A DNA stretch of 64,000 nt, taken from assembly GCF_003590095.1 (NCBI RefSeq), contig NC_039494.1, forward strand, positions 1,116,001 through 1,180,000. Reading direction: 5' to 3'. This document shows positions 34,454 to 46,400 of this stretch, piece after piece; position 1 is the stretch's first letter; each line of letters opens with the position of its first letter. Origin of the DNA: Trichoplusia ni (taxonomy: Eukaryota > Arthropoda > Insecta > Lepidoptera > Noctuidae). Made by a program: the position numbers and the translations under genes. Under the pieces are notes generated by a model. That model saw only the letters and a program-made list of their open reading frames with translations, searched no databases and was not told where the DNA came from.

Positions 34454-34488
34454 GATATTCTAGCACGACCATTGCGTGCTAGAATATC
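34454..34488. other. Perfect 14-bp hairpin
   Basis: Arms 34454-34467 and 34475-34488 are exact reverse complements (left arm begins gatattctagc), separated by a 7-nt loop. It is too short for a standard microRNA precursor. It could be a small foldback element, a cruciform site or a protein-binding dyad. Confidence 0.8.
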
Positions 34489-34603
34489 TATAAGCTCTTT
34501 ACTGGTGCTATTGTGGAAGCAAATACTGTGCGCGCTGTGCCGTATCACTTCCCAAATGTCATGACCAGAATCCTGTTTTAAGAGGTCATAGTGTGCATTC
34601 GAC

Positions 34604-34836
34604 TGGCCTGTTGGTCTAGTGGCTAGAGACCCTGACTTCTATACCAAAGGTTGTTGGTTAGATCCAGACCCAGGACAAATGTTTGTATGAGCAGCACGAT
34701 CATTAATTGTTCTGTCTTGACGTAATTTATCTATATTATTATGTATTCAAAATATATAAATCAGTTGCACTGGGCTCATAACGCAAACTTCGCTTAGTTT
34801 GAGACTAGATGGCGTTGTATGAAATATTACTTTATT
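34604..34836 (+). mobile_element. tRNA-derived SINE, second family
   Basis: The tRNA-like head has ttggtctagtggctag as A box and ggttagatcc as a mutated B box. The phrase cccaggacaaat closes the tRNA part. The body ends with gagactagatggcgttgtat, a 3' segment I recognise from lepidopteran SINEs. The sequence differs from the SINE at 6334, so at least two SINE families are present. B-box changes suggest it is no longer transcribed by Pol III. Confidence 0.75.
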
Positions 34837-35672
34837 TTCACAAAAAGAAGGTCGAATCAAAACAGCTTGTTAAGCAGAGTAATGAAAAAGACATGTTGGA
34901 AGCCCGGACAGAATTAATTTGAAAAAGGTTTTCTAATTAGATATTGTGTCTTTGAAGATGTAGAAGTTGGTTTTATACTACTTATATGCAAGTACTTGTA
35001 CATATACTCCAGAGAAAAACGGTTCTAATGTGAAATAGCTAATTAGTACTATTCTGGTAAGACTTCTCTCAGATAGACGAGCGAGTTGGTATTTGTAGAA
35101 AATCGAGTTTTAATTGCCTTCTTGTGTATCTGACCTGCGTTTTAGAATTGAGAAAAATAAAGGTTGCATTTGTTTTATACAGGCTGCAATGCGGTAAACA
35201 TGAGACAAGTCATCAGTTAAAGCTCTAAGAAGTATATTTATTTTAAACAAAATTTAGGAAGTCGGGCTTCTAAAAATATTGGATACGTTTTTAATTATTG
35301 ATTTTCTTAAATCATTAAACTCTGCGAAGATAAAATGCATCAAAAATGATGAAACTTATTGAAGAGAATATTTACATCAATTGTCCGTAAAATGTGTAAG
35401 GATAAAGTGAGGTCTCACGAGATTAATATTACATTACCATATTCACTTAAAAGAAATACGTTTGAAGAACTTTTGGACTTAGTTTTTTTTAAGTCAAAAT
35501 ACCAGTTAGAAAAAGTTGATACACGACACAACACTGATCAATTTTTATAAGAACCGTAGATTTTAGTTGCTGCCCATGAAAAAAAAAATTTACAACTGCA
35601 TTTGCCAATTTGGCGACGTAACAGTTTCCTATAAAGTGAAAATAGATTAATAGCACTTTGTGTTCTGACGGG

Positions 35673-35725
35673 CGTCCTTAGAAGTTTTTACCATTATGAA
35701 ACGTTGGTAGAGACTTCTAAGGATG
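35673..35725 (+). ncRNA. Candidate small RNA hairpin (21-bp stem)
   Basis: Bases 35673-35693 pair with 35705-35725 continuously, counting three G-U pairs, around an 11-nt loop. The outer 11 pairs (35675-35685 with 35713-35723) are all Watson-Crick. Stem length is near that of a microRNA duplex, but a total of 53 nt is short for an insect precursor, and flanking pairing beyond two bases is weak. It could instead be a decayed terminal-inverted-repeat element. Confidence 0.3.
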
Positions 35726-38700
35726 AATGCTTTAGAAATCTTTTTAGGCGGACCTGGACAGTAATGTCATTTTATGTGATACCAATACCTACTTCATTTA
35801 TTTATTTATTTGGTGTCAAAAGCATAATTAGAGGACGGCAATGGTTATCCTTAGAACTACTCTTCTCACTAGATTTGTATCAATCAATTTGTTGAAAATT
35901 CAGGAAACACGATAAAAAGGAGTTGAAAAAGCAATTAATACAAAATTCAATAACAATTTTACATCAATCTACAAAAATATGATTAAGATAATAAAAAAAA
36001 TATTGAACTACTAAACAAAATTGTAATGGAACGGCATTCAGTCCGCCATAAGCAAATGTTTGCGTACGATTGGAATGATTGAACCCGATAATTTCAATTG
36101 GGCCCGATCAAATTTCAGAGTTTATCTCAGTATTGCGTTCTAGTATTTGGAATCGTGTTTGTATAATTTTAGCTTTTTTTTTTTTTTAAATAAACAAGAA
36201 TTAATACGTTAATTCAAAGCAAGTTACTTAGAGTTACTAGGCTTAATTTATTTTTCTTTTCTAAACTGGCCAGAAAACTATAGTGCTTGTTTTCGGTAAA
36301 ATCAAATTCATATGTCGGTCAAAGTGTATCCTGCACTGTTCTCGATTGAAATTGCTTTGAAACTGTTCGAAAATAGCGTTTGGTTTACACTATCATAGCG
36401 GGATTGGAAACTGTTACTGCAAAAGGTGGGTTCCATGTGAACCTGATACATATTGATTTTAGAATATTAATTGAACATATGCCTTCAATCGTCACACTGC
36501 GTGATATAAATGCTTGCTGGTAAATGGCAGGGCCTCAAGCGCAGGTTTTATTCAGTAACCATTTTACTTTGTTGACAGCCACATCGAATGTATTTGTGGA
36601 AACATGTCCAACATGTTTGAAAGTTCCAAAGGAAACGTGTCAAGAAAGTCAAGATACGCGAAAGTTGCGTGAACTCGTAATAAAATAAAGTTAACCGCTG
36701 ACGTGGATAGCGCGCGGCGGAGTCGTTTACTGCCTCCACATTCCGCGACGACTCCACCTTATGAGCCACTGATGACTAGCTTTTTACTTGTAAATGGCCC
36801 AGTTTGTCAAGAACCGACCTAATACTACGACGTAATCCTTTCAAAAGTTCCCTCTAACTAACACTAACTTCACAATTTATTTTATCTTTGTTTTCCCGGT
36901 CGTTCGCTCAAGATCGAATAAGGCCTGCTTAAAAGTTTCCGAATTCGTCTTATCCCGACTTCAGTAGATAGCGCGGAGATTAGGCTAGTTCGTATTGATA
37001 TCGCCAATTAAATGCTTAGATGTTGGTAAAACAGTGTATGGTTTCTTTGCATAAAATGCTTCCAAGAAAATATTTGAAAGGTAATGTAAAGTAAATAAAG
37101 CGTAAAATATACAATTTGCCAAAACTCATCTATTTTTATTATTTCTGAAGTAAACCTAATAAAATACAAAGCAATATTTCTAAAAGCCACATGCTTACAC
37201 ACGACAACGAGTAATAAAAAAAAAATTCGCTGCCTGATAAAAGTGTTGTGTATTTCGTCGATAGCTTCTAGTACATTCTGGGCGACCTACAATATTGTGA
37301 AGTAGTCGTCGATTTCCAAGACAATCATCTATTCGGTGAAGCGTGAATGGACCAATAAAATGAAGTGTCAAAGGAAAGGCGCGGTGTCGGCACGGTGTCG
37401 CGCGCTGACGTATCGGCGCCGAGCGAGGGGTCGCCCTCTCAGGATATTTCTCTAACATTGACACTCGTACTATTGCCGTACCAAGCAAAAAGAAACCATT
37501 AATATTAGGCACTAGTTCATGCCGTTGATAAGTACTTTGTGAAATTCTGCACGAAGAGCCTTTCGTCAGCATATTTTTTGGATGTTTTTCGGTTGGATAT
37601 GTTTGTCAGTTTATCTCGGTATCCGGTATATTTACCATTCATAGATTTGTTGCTATTCGTTCGAAAAATGCATATTTTCACTCTATTAAATTTCTGCGAA
37701 TTCAGAACAAATGTGAATCAGTAAAAAAACAATTGAATTACGACGATGCAAATTCATTCTGGTCCATTTAATAAAATATTGGGTCAATCCATTAATTAAC
37801 CATGAAATAAACTAAACAATAAAAGTTATAACAAAACGTTAATGGAAACTCGCCCGGCTTTGAAAGCGGTGGGACAATTTAATTATTAAACTAACTTAAT
37901 TTTAAAACGAAACCAACAGTTTAATCGGAATTCCGACCCAGTAAGAGCAACAATAAAATACAACAGAAGCCTGAGTTTTATTTAAAACTTCCTCCACGGA
38001 ATGAGTTAAACTCCGAGATAAAATAAACTATGGCCACGAATATCTACATATTGAGCAGGATCTGATTCATAAGTAATGGTTATAGGGGTGATGCTGGAAT
38101 ATCGTTCAATAATGTAAAATTTCACATTAAGAAGTCCTAAAGAACGAAAAAACTAAACCATAAAACTACTAGCATACAAAATTGAAGTAGCTCTAACAAA
38201 AACAAGTAACATTTCCGCTCAATATAATACAGAATATGGCTCTAAATACGCCTTTACTGGCTAGCCATAAACTCCATCATATTTTACGATAGTTCAAAAG
38301 CTGTAATAAGAAATATAAGACCTCTCAACATGAATCTCATACGAGTAAAATACACAGTTCCCCGAGATATATTTAACTACTTTACACACTTTACACAAGT
38401 TTCAAACGTTACCAACCTGGATCCCATAAACAACGGAGCGGAGTGGAGCGCCGGTAACGTGGCAATTAGTTAGACAGCTTGCCAAACAAGCCCGGGCTTG
38501 CCGGCTGCCGCTTGGATGTTTGCCTGCATCTCACACGCTCCCCGCAACCTATGAATCTAGGTGACTCGAATTGCATCCGTTTATAACTTCACCTCTATTT
38601 AATGTGATTTATAGACAGGTTCTCCCTTCTTGAGCGCAAACCAACTATTCATCTCACTTTTTTGCCGTCCCGTTGTGACCTTTTTTATCTCGCCTAGGGA

Positions 38701-39599
38701 CTATAAGCAGATTATTTGTGAGAAATGTATATTTATAAGGCCTCCTAATTAGTGGGTTTACGTATATTGCCATATATAGGGATTCATATGAGTAAGTGAT
38801 GCCAACGCATGAGGTTAATTAATATATGAAGCATAATTGGTTCGTGCCACTAAACTACATGTATAGTTTATTACGAGCGAAAGTTCACCACTAATATGGT
38901 GTACATTGATTACTTAATACTCCTTGTATCAATGAGTAAGGTCATCTCATTAAGTACGGTCTTGTGTGCTTTGTAGTTACAGCAAAGAGTGGGTCATGCT
39001 TCTCCCGAGGGTGATGTATAGAGTTTATTAGTGTAATTACACAACCAAGGGACTGAATCAACACCACAGTATTTCTCTCGCAAACTGTTATCAAGCAAAC
39101 CTCTCAAATATATTCCAATTTCCTTATAAATCTAATTAATGAATAAAAATACAATAGCATAATGTATAAAAAGTTGTAAAATTGATAGAATTTAAGTATT
39201 TAGTCCTACTTTTGTTTCTAATAATCAACAGTATGCTTGATTTTTACGCCAATTGTTATCGTCTCTCATCAAAAACATTTTATCCTTCGTTCATTTTCAC
39301 TTTTATGGCAATGTAAAACCTATAACCCCACTTGATATTATACTTAATTCGAGTAATCATAATCAAGGTCGCTAAAGTTAAGATAAAACATACATTAAAC
39401 CTTAGCAGGATTTATAAAATACATTAGTTTGATGTACTTCTTTCATGGTAGGTACTCAGCTAGCATTACAGGTCCTAACAATGAAAAACAAACAACTAAT
39501 AAATTGTAATGGTGAGTAAGGCAGAGTCGTTTTAAATTTAGCTTTAGAATTAAATTAAATGTGAAGTCGAAAAGGAAAAAGAAAATTATGAGTCAAATA

Positions 39600-39800
39600 G
39601 ATTAGGCAGTTGGTACGCGCGAGCGATGCGGGCGAATGGCGGGCGGGCCTGGCTTGCGCCGTCGACGCGGCGACGGGTGCACGCGGCCCGACCATTTATT
39701 GAAAGTCGGAGGCCAGCGCGTGAAGCCATTAGTCCTCTACACGCCTGAAAAAGTGTCGCTTTCGCTGAAACATTGCGCCGGGGCGCGCTATTCAATTGGC
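39600..39800. other. GC- and CpG-rich patch before the ATG exon
   Basis: The block is gcgggcgggcctgg-like and about 0.5-0.6 kb upstream of the exon at 40253. Open frames exist on both strands (39636-39905 plus, 39586-39795 minus), but this follows from the lack of AT stops in GC-rich DNA, and neither shows a domain. An alternative promoter of the beat gene could lie here. Confidence 0.3.
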
Positions 39801-40252
39801 GAATGTATTTTATTCGGAGCCAATCGATCTTCAGACAACAAAACGCATACCGTGAATAGAGTGTCTCGCGAGGCGATAAATCACCGACGTCTACGATACG
39901 TTTAATGAAAAGATCTTTCTGCTATCGCCCTGTTTTATTACTATCGAACGAGACTTTGTTCGTTTCTCAAAGAAATATATAAACGTACATAATAGCGTCT
40001 GCAAGAGTGCCGATTCCGAAGCGCTGCAACTGCAAAACTTTGCTTCAAACACGTCGTTTGATTTGTAGTTCTGTCCGTCGTTCGAGTTCCAAAGAAAATA
40101 TAGAGCAGATAATGGGAAAATATTGCCCCACTGAGTGACGAATGGGTCAAATCTCATACTCAATACAGAACGTACGCTTTTCCTCACTCTATTATTTTCA
40201 AATGCATTCTGTACCTAGTTTAAAATGTCTCATAAGTTTTACTTTGTTCCAG

Positions 40253-40498
40253 AATGTGTTATGGTCTCTTCAAATTATGGGAAGACTTTAGAAGAAAACC
40301 ACTTTTGGTGGTAAGTTAATTTAGCTGTGACAAAGAGAGGAGCACAATATTTGAGCAGTCTGTTTAAAAATGAAGGAGAGCATAGGGAAGGCGCGCAAGA
40401 GCCGTCAGGAGGCGGTCGTGACATGACGTGTGGCCGACACAACGCTCGCACCAACATGGCTTCTCAGCTGGCAGCAATCATACTGTGGCTCGGAGGAA
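40253..40498 (+). other. beat exon 2: 5' UTR and signal-peptide start
   Basis: The acceptor ttttactttgttccag ends at 40252 and the donor gaa|gtgagt is at 40499. The 5' UTR part holds two upstream open frames: 40254-40319, starting at the second base of the exon, and 40370-40426. The second one's TGA overlaps an in-frame upstream ATG of the main frame (40423). An internal gtaagt at 40311 could act as an alternative donor. Such a leader suggests reduced or regulated translation. Confidence 0.6.
40456..40498 (+). CDS. beat: beat coding part of exon 2 (signal peptide)
   Basis: Fourteen codons, MASQLAAIILWLGG, plus one base (phase 1). Hydrophobic core LAAIILWL. The split Ser codon is completed by the exon at 47303, after which the likely cleavage region is SVLG/LRD. 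Confidence 0.8.
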
Positions 40499-43400
40499 GT
40501 GAGTATTAACTTAGCTTTGACGACAAACACACTACCTAACGAAACCAAAACTGAATTATATCAAAATTATTATTCTTATAAAAGTTCTTATAAACAGTCA
40601 CTGACTACACGGGAGAAAAGTATCAAAAACCTTTTCCTCTATTTTTAGCTGCTAATTAGCAACCTTAATGTCATTAAGGTAACGGTCAGAAATTTCGTTA
40701 CTGAAAACACTTTCAAAATATGGAACAAATAATATAATGTGCAACGCTGCATATATTTTTTCGGGAACAAACGTCATTGTTTATATTTATCCTTGTATTA
40801 TAAACTTGTGCAATGGGTCGAGGACGTGGGTTTCGCGTCGTGTCACTTCGCGTATACACTGTCAGGCGTAATAGAAATTGAATAACAAGTTCGAACTCGG
40901 TTGACGTCGTACGCGTGTTTCCATGTGTTGCTTTTGTTTAATTTTAGTTTTGTATTAACCAGAGCTGTTAATATAAAAAACTATAAATGTGGAAAACCGC
41001 GTAACTTGAGAATTTTTTTTTCTTGAATAGACAAGAACCAATTTTGTATACACTTATTCCATGAATGTTATTTTTAATTTGTCTCCGACCCTTTCTTCAC
41101 AATAAGCTGCTTTAAGTAACCTCGCTTCTAAAATGTAAGAACAAAAAATGTTGTGTTATAATATTTTTGTCCAGACTTTTCTTCAAGACCGTTAAACCAA
41201 GATTTGTTTTAAACTCTCATTAGTATTCATCATTAGATACTAAGAACAAGTCTTCAAACACACTTATTTTTCATGTTTTCTTAACGAATATAAACAACCA
41301 GATTGCTCATAAAACCTTTTAAATATACAAATTTCTGAGAGTTTTATAATATCTGAATCTCAGTTCATAAATAAATGAGAAGCAGCATTTAATTTTGTAA
41401 ATATTTCTTTTATGTCGCCCGCCCATTGTAATCGGCCTGTAAGCCTTTGTCACGGTGAACGATTGACCTTGGTAATACCCACTTTTATTTTAGCGCCGGT
41501 TTTATTACTCTAAGCCATTCTTTAGACTTATGAATTTCCTCGTCGTTTGTATTATTGCTATTGCCAATACTTTTTCCTCCTGAATTTTTCCATTCTTCTT
41601 TCATCCTTAACTGGAGTAGTCATTTAATTAAAATTCCAATTTTATTTCCACATCCATTTTTACTGTTGGTAAAATTACGGACACATTGAATATATGAGAT
41701 GATGTAAATTATCCGATACCGTGGGATTTCCGCATTCATCAAAGAAAATATTCGTATTGAATAAGATCTTTCATATTCTAACATGGAATAACTGTACGGA
41801 GTGATGAATTATTAAAATCACTCGTGATACAATCGAGTTTCGAATCCAATCCCTTAAGTAAAGCTGATTATCGGGATCCTCCAAAGACCGGGTGATCCTG
41901 GAAAAAATCTGTAAAGTGCCAATCTCTCTCGGTATAGAAGATGGGTAAAATTATTGGCTCGGAACAAGCAGGATTCATTTATTATAGAGCGTAAGTCGAG
42001 CGGGTGGGACGCACGAGGCCCGGCGCGGCGCCAGCACATCCCTGCGTACTACCTTAACTAACTTCGCGAAAGTTCCCGTAAATTATTCGGCTCCTTGACA
42101 TTTATGGCTAACTAAGAGAAATGTATTTGAAAATTAAGTAACCAGATTACGACATCGGTATTGTTGATGAGACGGGAAGTTCCGCTCCATAAACCTATTT
42201 TTTTGGATTAAATTTATGTAGAGAGGGTTGGGGTTGGAACTTTATACCTTCATCGCCGACACTTTATTATCATTACAATAAAGTTAGTTATTCATGTAAA
42301 TTTTGAATAAAAATATTATAAAACCCTTGAATTCAGTTTCACTTCTGCTACTTGATTAACTTCTAAGATTAAACACAAACTGTGCTAGAAATTACCCGTT
42401 ATTTTTAAAAGGAGGCTAATGTAGTAACATTTACATGTGTCTAGAACTGATGTCGATTTATATCTTGTATATTTTATTTGTATGGTAACTTATTTTTATG
42501 CGCATAATGCTATAATTCTTAAAAATAAGCGACATAATATTTTTATTAATTCAATCGCGCAAGTGCCTTAGGCTTGAAAAAATGCAATTGTTCAATTTTA
42601 TACAATGTATGTATACTTTACCATAAACGGTCAATCCATGAAACAAAACGTGCGTGCCTAAATACTACAAATGTAAGAAACAGAAAAGACGAAATTGAGT
42701 AATTTCCGTTCTTGGAACAATATGATCCCAAACAAACTGGTCATTTGGAATATGAGTAAAATGCAAATTACTCTTCATTCAAACTTAGAACAGAGTGGGT
42801 GTCTCATGATGAGAAGCAATGCACAGACCTTAGCGGAGATAACGGAATGAGTTGGGCTCCTTCCAAAAGATTACCCTAATATTGTTGAAACGGACAGCCT
42901 TGCGGAAAGACCAAAGGGTAGGAAATGAAGAAATAATAGGACTTCAGAAACAAAAAAGGAAATAATGTCCATTTTAGAATTCGAATCTTAATTCTATTTG
43001 AGCGATTATCACAATGAATCGTTAACTTGGCTGTGTTTCTCTATTCAGCTATAAAAATTACAATATGTATGAGTCCGCCATACGCATCAGAATTACCGTT
43101 TAGTAGATAAAAACGCTAGGGAAGTTGAAATCAATCGATCCGGAAAAATAAAAGTAGACTTGACGAAGTTATTCTTATTTGCATTAATCTTAAGATTGGG
43201 TGATTTAGTTTTATGGTAATAGCATAAAATGGATAAATAATATTTTTAGTTTTTCTTCTTCTTTTCGTTCTTCTTTAAGTAATGTACCTTTGTCGAATAT
43301 TTTACTAAAAAAATCGAAATAGTCGTCAGAGAAGTTTCCGAAAACATATTGAATACGTATTTTTAATTTTATCATATCATTAAAAGTGAAGAAGTTTATA

Positions 43401-46400
43401 AGGATTTATACTTAATTTATGGTAATTTGGACTGATAAAAAGCGTATTGGCAAGTCACGACATACAAAACTTTATTTCACTGTACACACAGATTCATTTT
43501 TTAAATAAAAAATACGTACCCAATTTCTTTTTGGAAATCTGTCTAGTGCACCAGACTGATGTATTTGTCACATATTTTCCTGATTTGCTTCGATTATATA
43601 TCGATATTTTTTTCAATTTATATACACACAAGTTTACAAAAGAAAACAAGTCCCTTGCGAAGCATAACATCAACGGAACTCTGAAGTGTAGGTGTATGCT
43701 TATATTTACCGTGTACCTACTTATATTGCATTAAGGCTTTCCATGTACTTTAGGTAGTTAAAAAAGAACATTTATATACAACGTACAAAGCATGGATAAA
43801 CCGACGTATTCCCCTAACAAAAACATTTATAAAAATTCTGCGACAAATGGTAGAGTGTTATTAAAATACCAGAGAGCTTTTCGAATACATTTCTTAGTAT
43901 AAAACATTTAAATTAGTATTCATAAAAACGTTCGTCATTCGTGCAAATATTTTAGATTTGCGAACCCACCAAGTACAGTTTTATACACTCCAGTAAATCG
44001 AATATTAAACTCTTGTTTATCGCAAAAACATACATACGGGTGCCAAACACCTAAATATACTTTTATTCTTATTTAAACATAGGACGACGCTGAAATGAAT
44101 TCATCTCATATAAATATTAACTCGCGTTGAGATGAAATATTATGATGTGGCTGGAACCGTAAAATGAATTTGGTTACATTGTAATGAGTTCATGTCGACG
44201 GGAATTGTGTATTGGCTTGATCTTGAATTCGATCACGTACCGTTCACTTGATTTATGTATTCCGACCACCTTTAGTATAGCTGAAGGCCAAGATTTGATT
44301 ACTTACGTCGAGCTGAAATTCTGCTCGGTGAACCTCTAACGGATCGACCGCGAAGTTACCTACTTATAAGAAGTAGGGACCGTAGAAATAAAATTGCTTT
44401 AAGGTGCACGTTTCACAAATAAATGGTTCTTTTCGTGCTGCAATTAATGACGTCGAGAAGGGTGAAATAAGGCCCGCTTCAGACTTCTCCCCGCCGCCTA
44501 GCGCCTCAGTGTTTTCCACGTACTTCTTTGAATTAGTTTATTTGTGAAATACAAGTACATAACAGCTCACAAAATGCAATTTGTTACCATTGAACTAGTA
44601 GGAAAATAAATATTTCTAGACTTGGCTTTTGTTGATTAATAAAAAAATATTTAACGGTGGTGGTTTATTGATATCGAAAAAGTAGGATTCATTTACAGGT
44701 AGTAGGATTTAATTTTTTACTTGTTGAACAAAGCTGTTTTTGCGAATGTTACAATCGTAAACAAACGATAAGGTACTGAGGTACTGTTGTCTCTCCGTCT
44801 GTACGTCTTCTGCTATTCAGGTTCTATGTTTAATAGTCGACGACTACTCACGATTCTGTTGTGATCTACGTACACCTGTGTGAATATTGTTGCGATGATA
44901 GAATCTCGCTTTCACCGTCAGTACTTACTAAATCCATGTTGGTACATATTAGTAACTATGAGGGAAAACTGAAATCCTAACCCAACTATTTAAAAAATAT
45001 TTGCAAATATTGCAGTTGTGAAAGAGAGAGAGCGCACTATACGTCGTAGCGCGGTGTCTCTCTTCCAGCACTATTATAAAACTCTTAGACGTGATGGTAG
45101 GACGTAGAAACAGTCATTAGTTTAGTAAAAATGCTGAAACATATTATGCTGTTTTTGTCTCTTTAAAGTAGCGACCGATAAGAACTGCGTAAAGTTTAAT
45201 TTCGTGTTAGTAATATAGGTTTTACTTTTAATGAAATGGTTAAGATATTTTACTTGCAGTTTAAGGTGAAGCTTTTTTGAAACTGCCTCCGCACTAAGGT
45301 TATTTATCCCTCCGTGTTTGACTAACATAAAACCATGTTTGTCAGTTTCACAAGACACCCAGACTTCAACTTCTGGAAAAAGTTGTCCTACGCGGGAATC
45401 AAATCTGCGGCACATCGGCTATGCACAATGCAAGTCACTCCGATAAATATAAATTTGAATTCTCAGCAAACTACAAGTACAAAATACAGTATGTGTACTT
45501 TCAAAGCTTAATTTCTATATATAAATTGCACGTACAAAATTCAATTCCATAATAATTATCGATAGAAATAAAGCTACATCACTAGCTGAGCAGGGAAGGG
45601 AGCGTGCAGCGCTCGTAAGATAAAGTTTTCACAGTGCTACGGTATCGTAACCTGTACATTACATTACCTCGAGATAGTCCGCAAGTTATGCGCAAAAAGA
45701 TATATAAAATGATTTCAAGCTGTTATTCTAGAAAAGCTAAATAAGTAGATTTTTGTGCTTCAAACTTATGTAGCTCCTACGTATGAAATACAAATCTGTT
45801 TACTGGTTTTTAAAATAATAAATACAAAAATACGGGTAAGTTGGAACTGAAACGTTTTATTTACGCAGTGGTAATGATTTTCTATAAATCCAATAAGTAG
45901 CTTACGTGAAGTTCCCCGTATACGTTGGTCCATTTGTTTTAAACCGCTGGAACTGTTTTTTTTATCTTCATTGTTTTTGCAATAATTATTAAGGTATCTC
46001 TTTATTTTAAAAGCAAAAAATATTTTATGATTTAAATAATTATAAATCTCTCGCACTAGCAGTTACGGGTGCAACTGGTTATGAGTTGCAAGTAATGTAG
46101 GTCCGTAGTTCGAAAATAAATAAAAAATAAGGAGCATTATCTGCAACAAAAAGCAGCATTTTACGCCCACTTTACCAAACAATGTGCGTTTGATTCCATT
46201 CAAGAAAAAGGTTTGCTATTTAATATGTACGCCAATATATCGATATACAAACGGTAGTTAAACGTGGGCCTCCCTACCCGTGCTATGAATAGGCCTTTGT
46301 ACGGAACTTGGGATAGACGTACGCAACGTGATTTTTAAGTCCGTAACTAGATACTTCTGACCATTCTTCCGATCCTTTCAGTACTTTACAACACCCACAG

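Larger units (their letters stand above)
26050..40252. other. Long gene-free stretch, probably beat intron 1
   Basis: No coding exon is recognised. It contains repeat fragments (27052-27200, 28877-29030), two tRNA-SINE-like copies (31705-31890, 34604-34836), two strong hairpins (34454-34488, 35673-35725), a 14-nt GC palindrome at 38487-38500 and a CpG-rich patch at 39600-39800. Apart from these it is ordinary AT-rich DNA. Confidence 0.45.

Noticed and set aside
37195..37572. 125-codon minus-strand open frame
   Set aside because: No domain. It spans a GC-rich patch where stop codons are rare, and the rest is AT-rich sequence.
39586..39905. Overlapping open frames on both strands in a CpG-rich patch
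   Set aside because: Open frames on both strands at once are expected from high GC content; neither shows a known protein feature.
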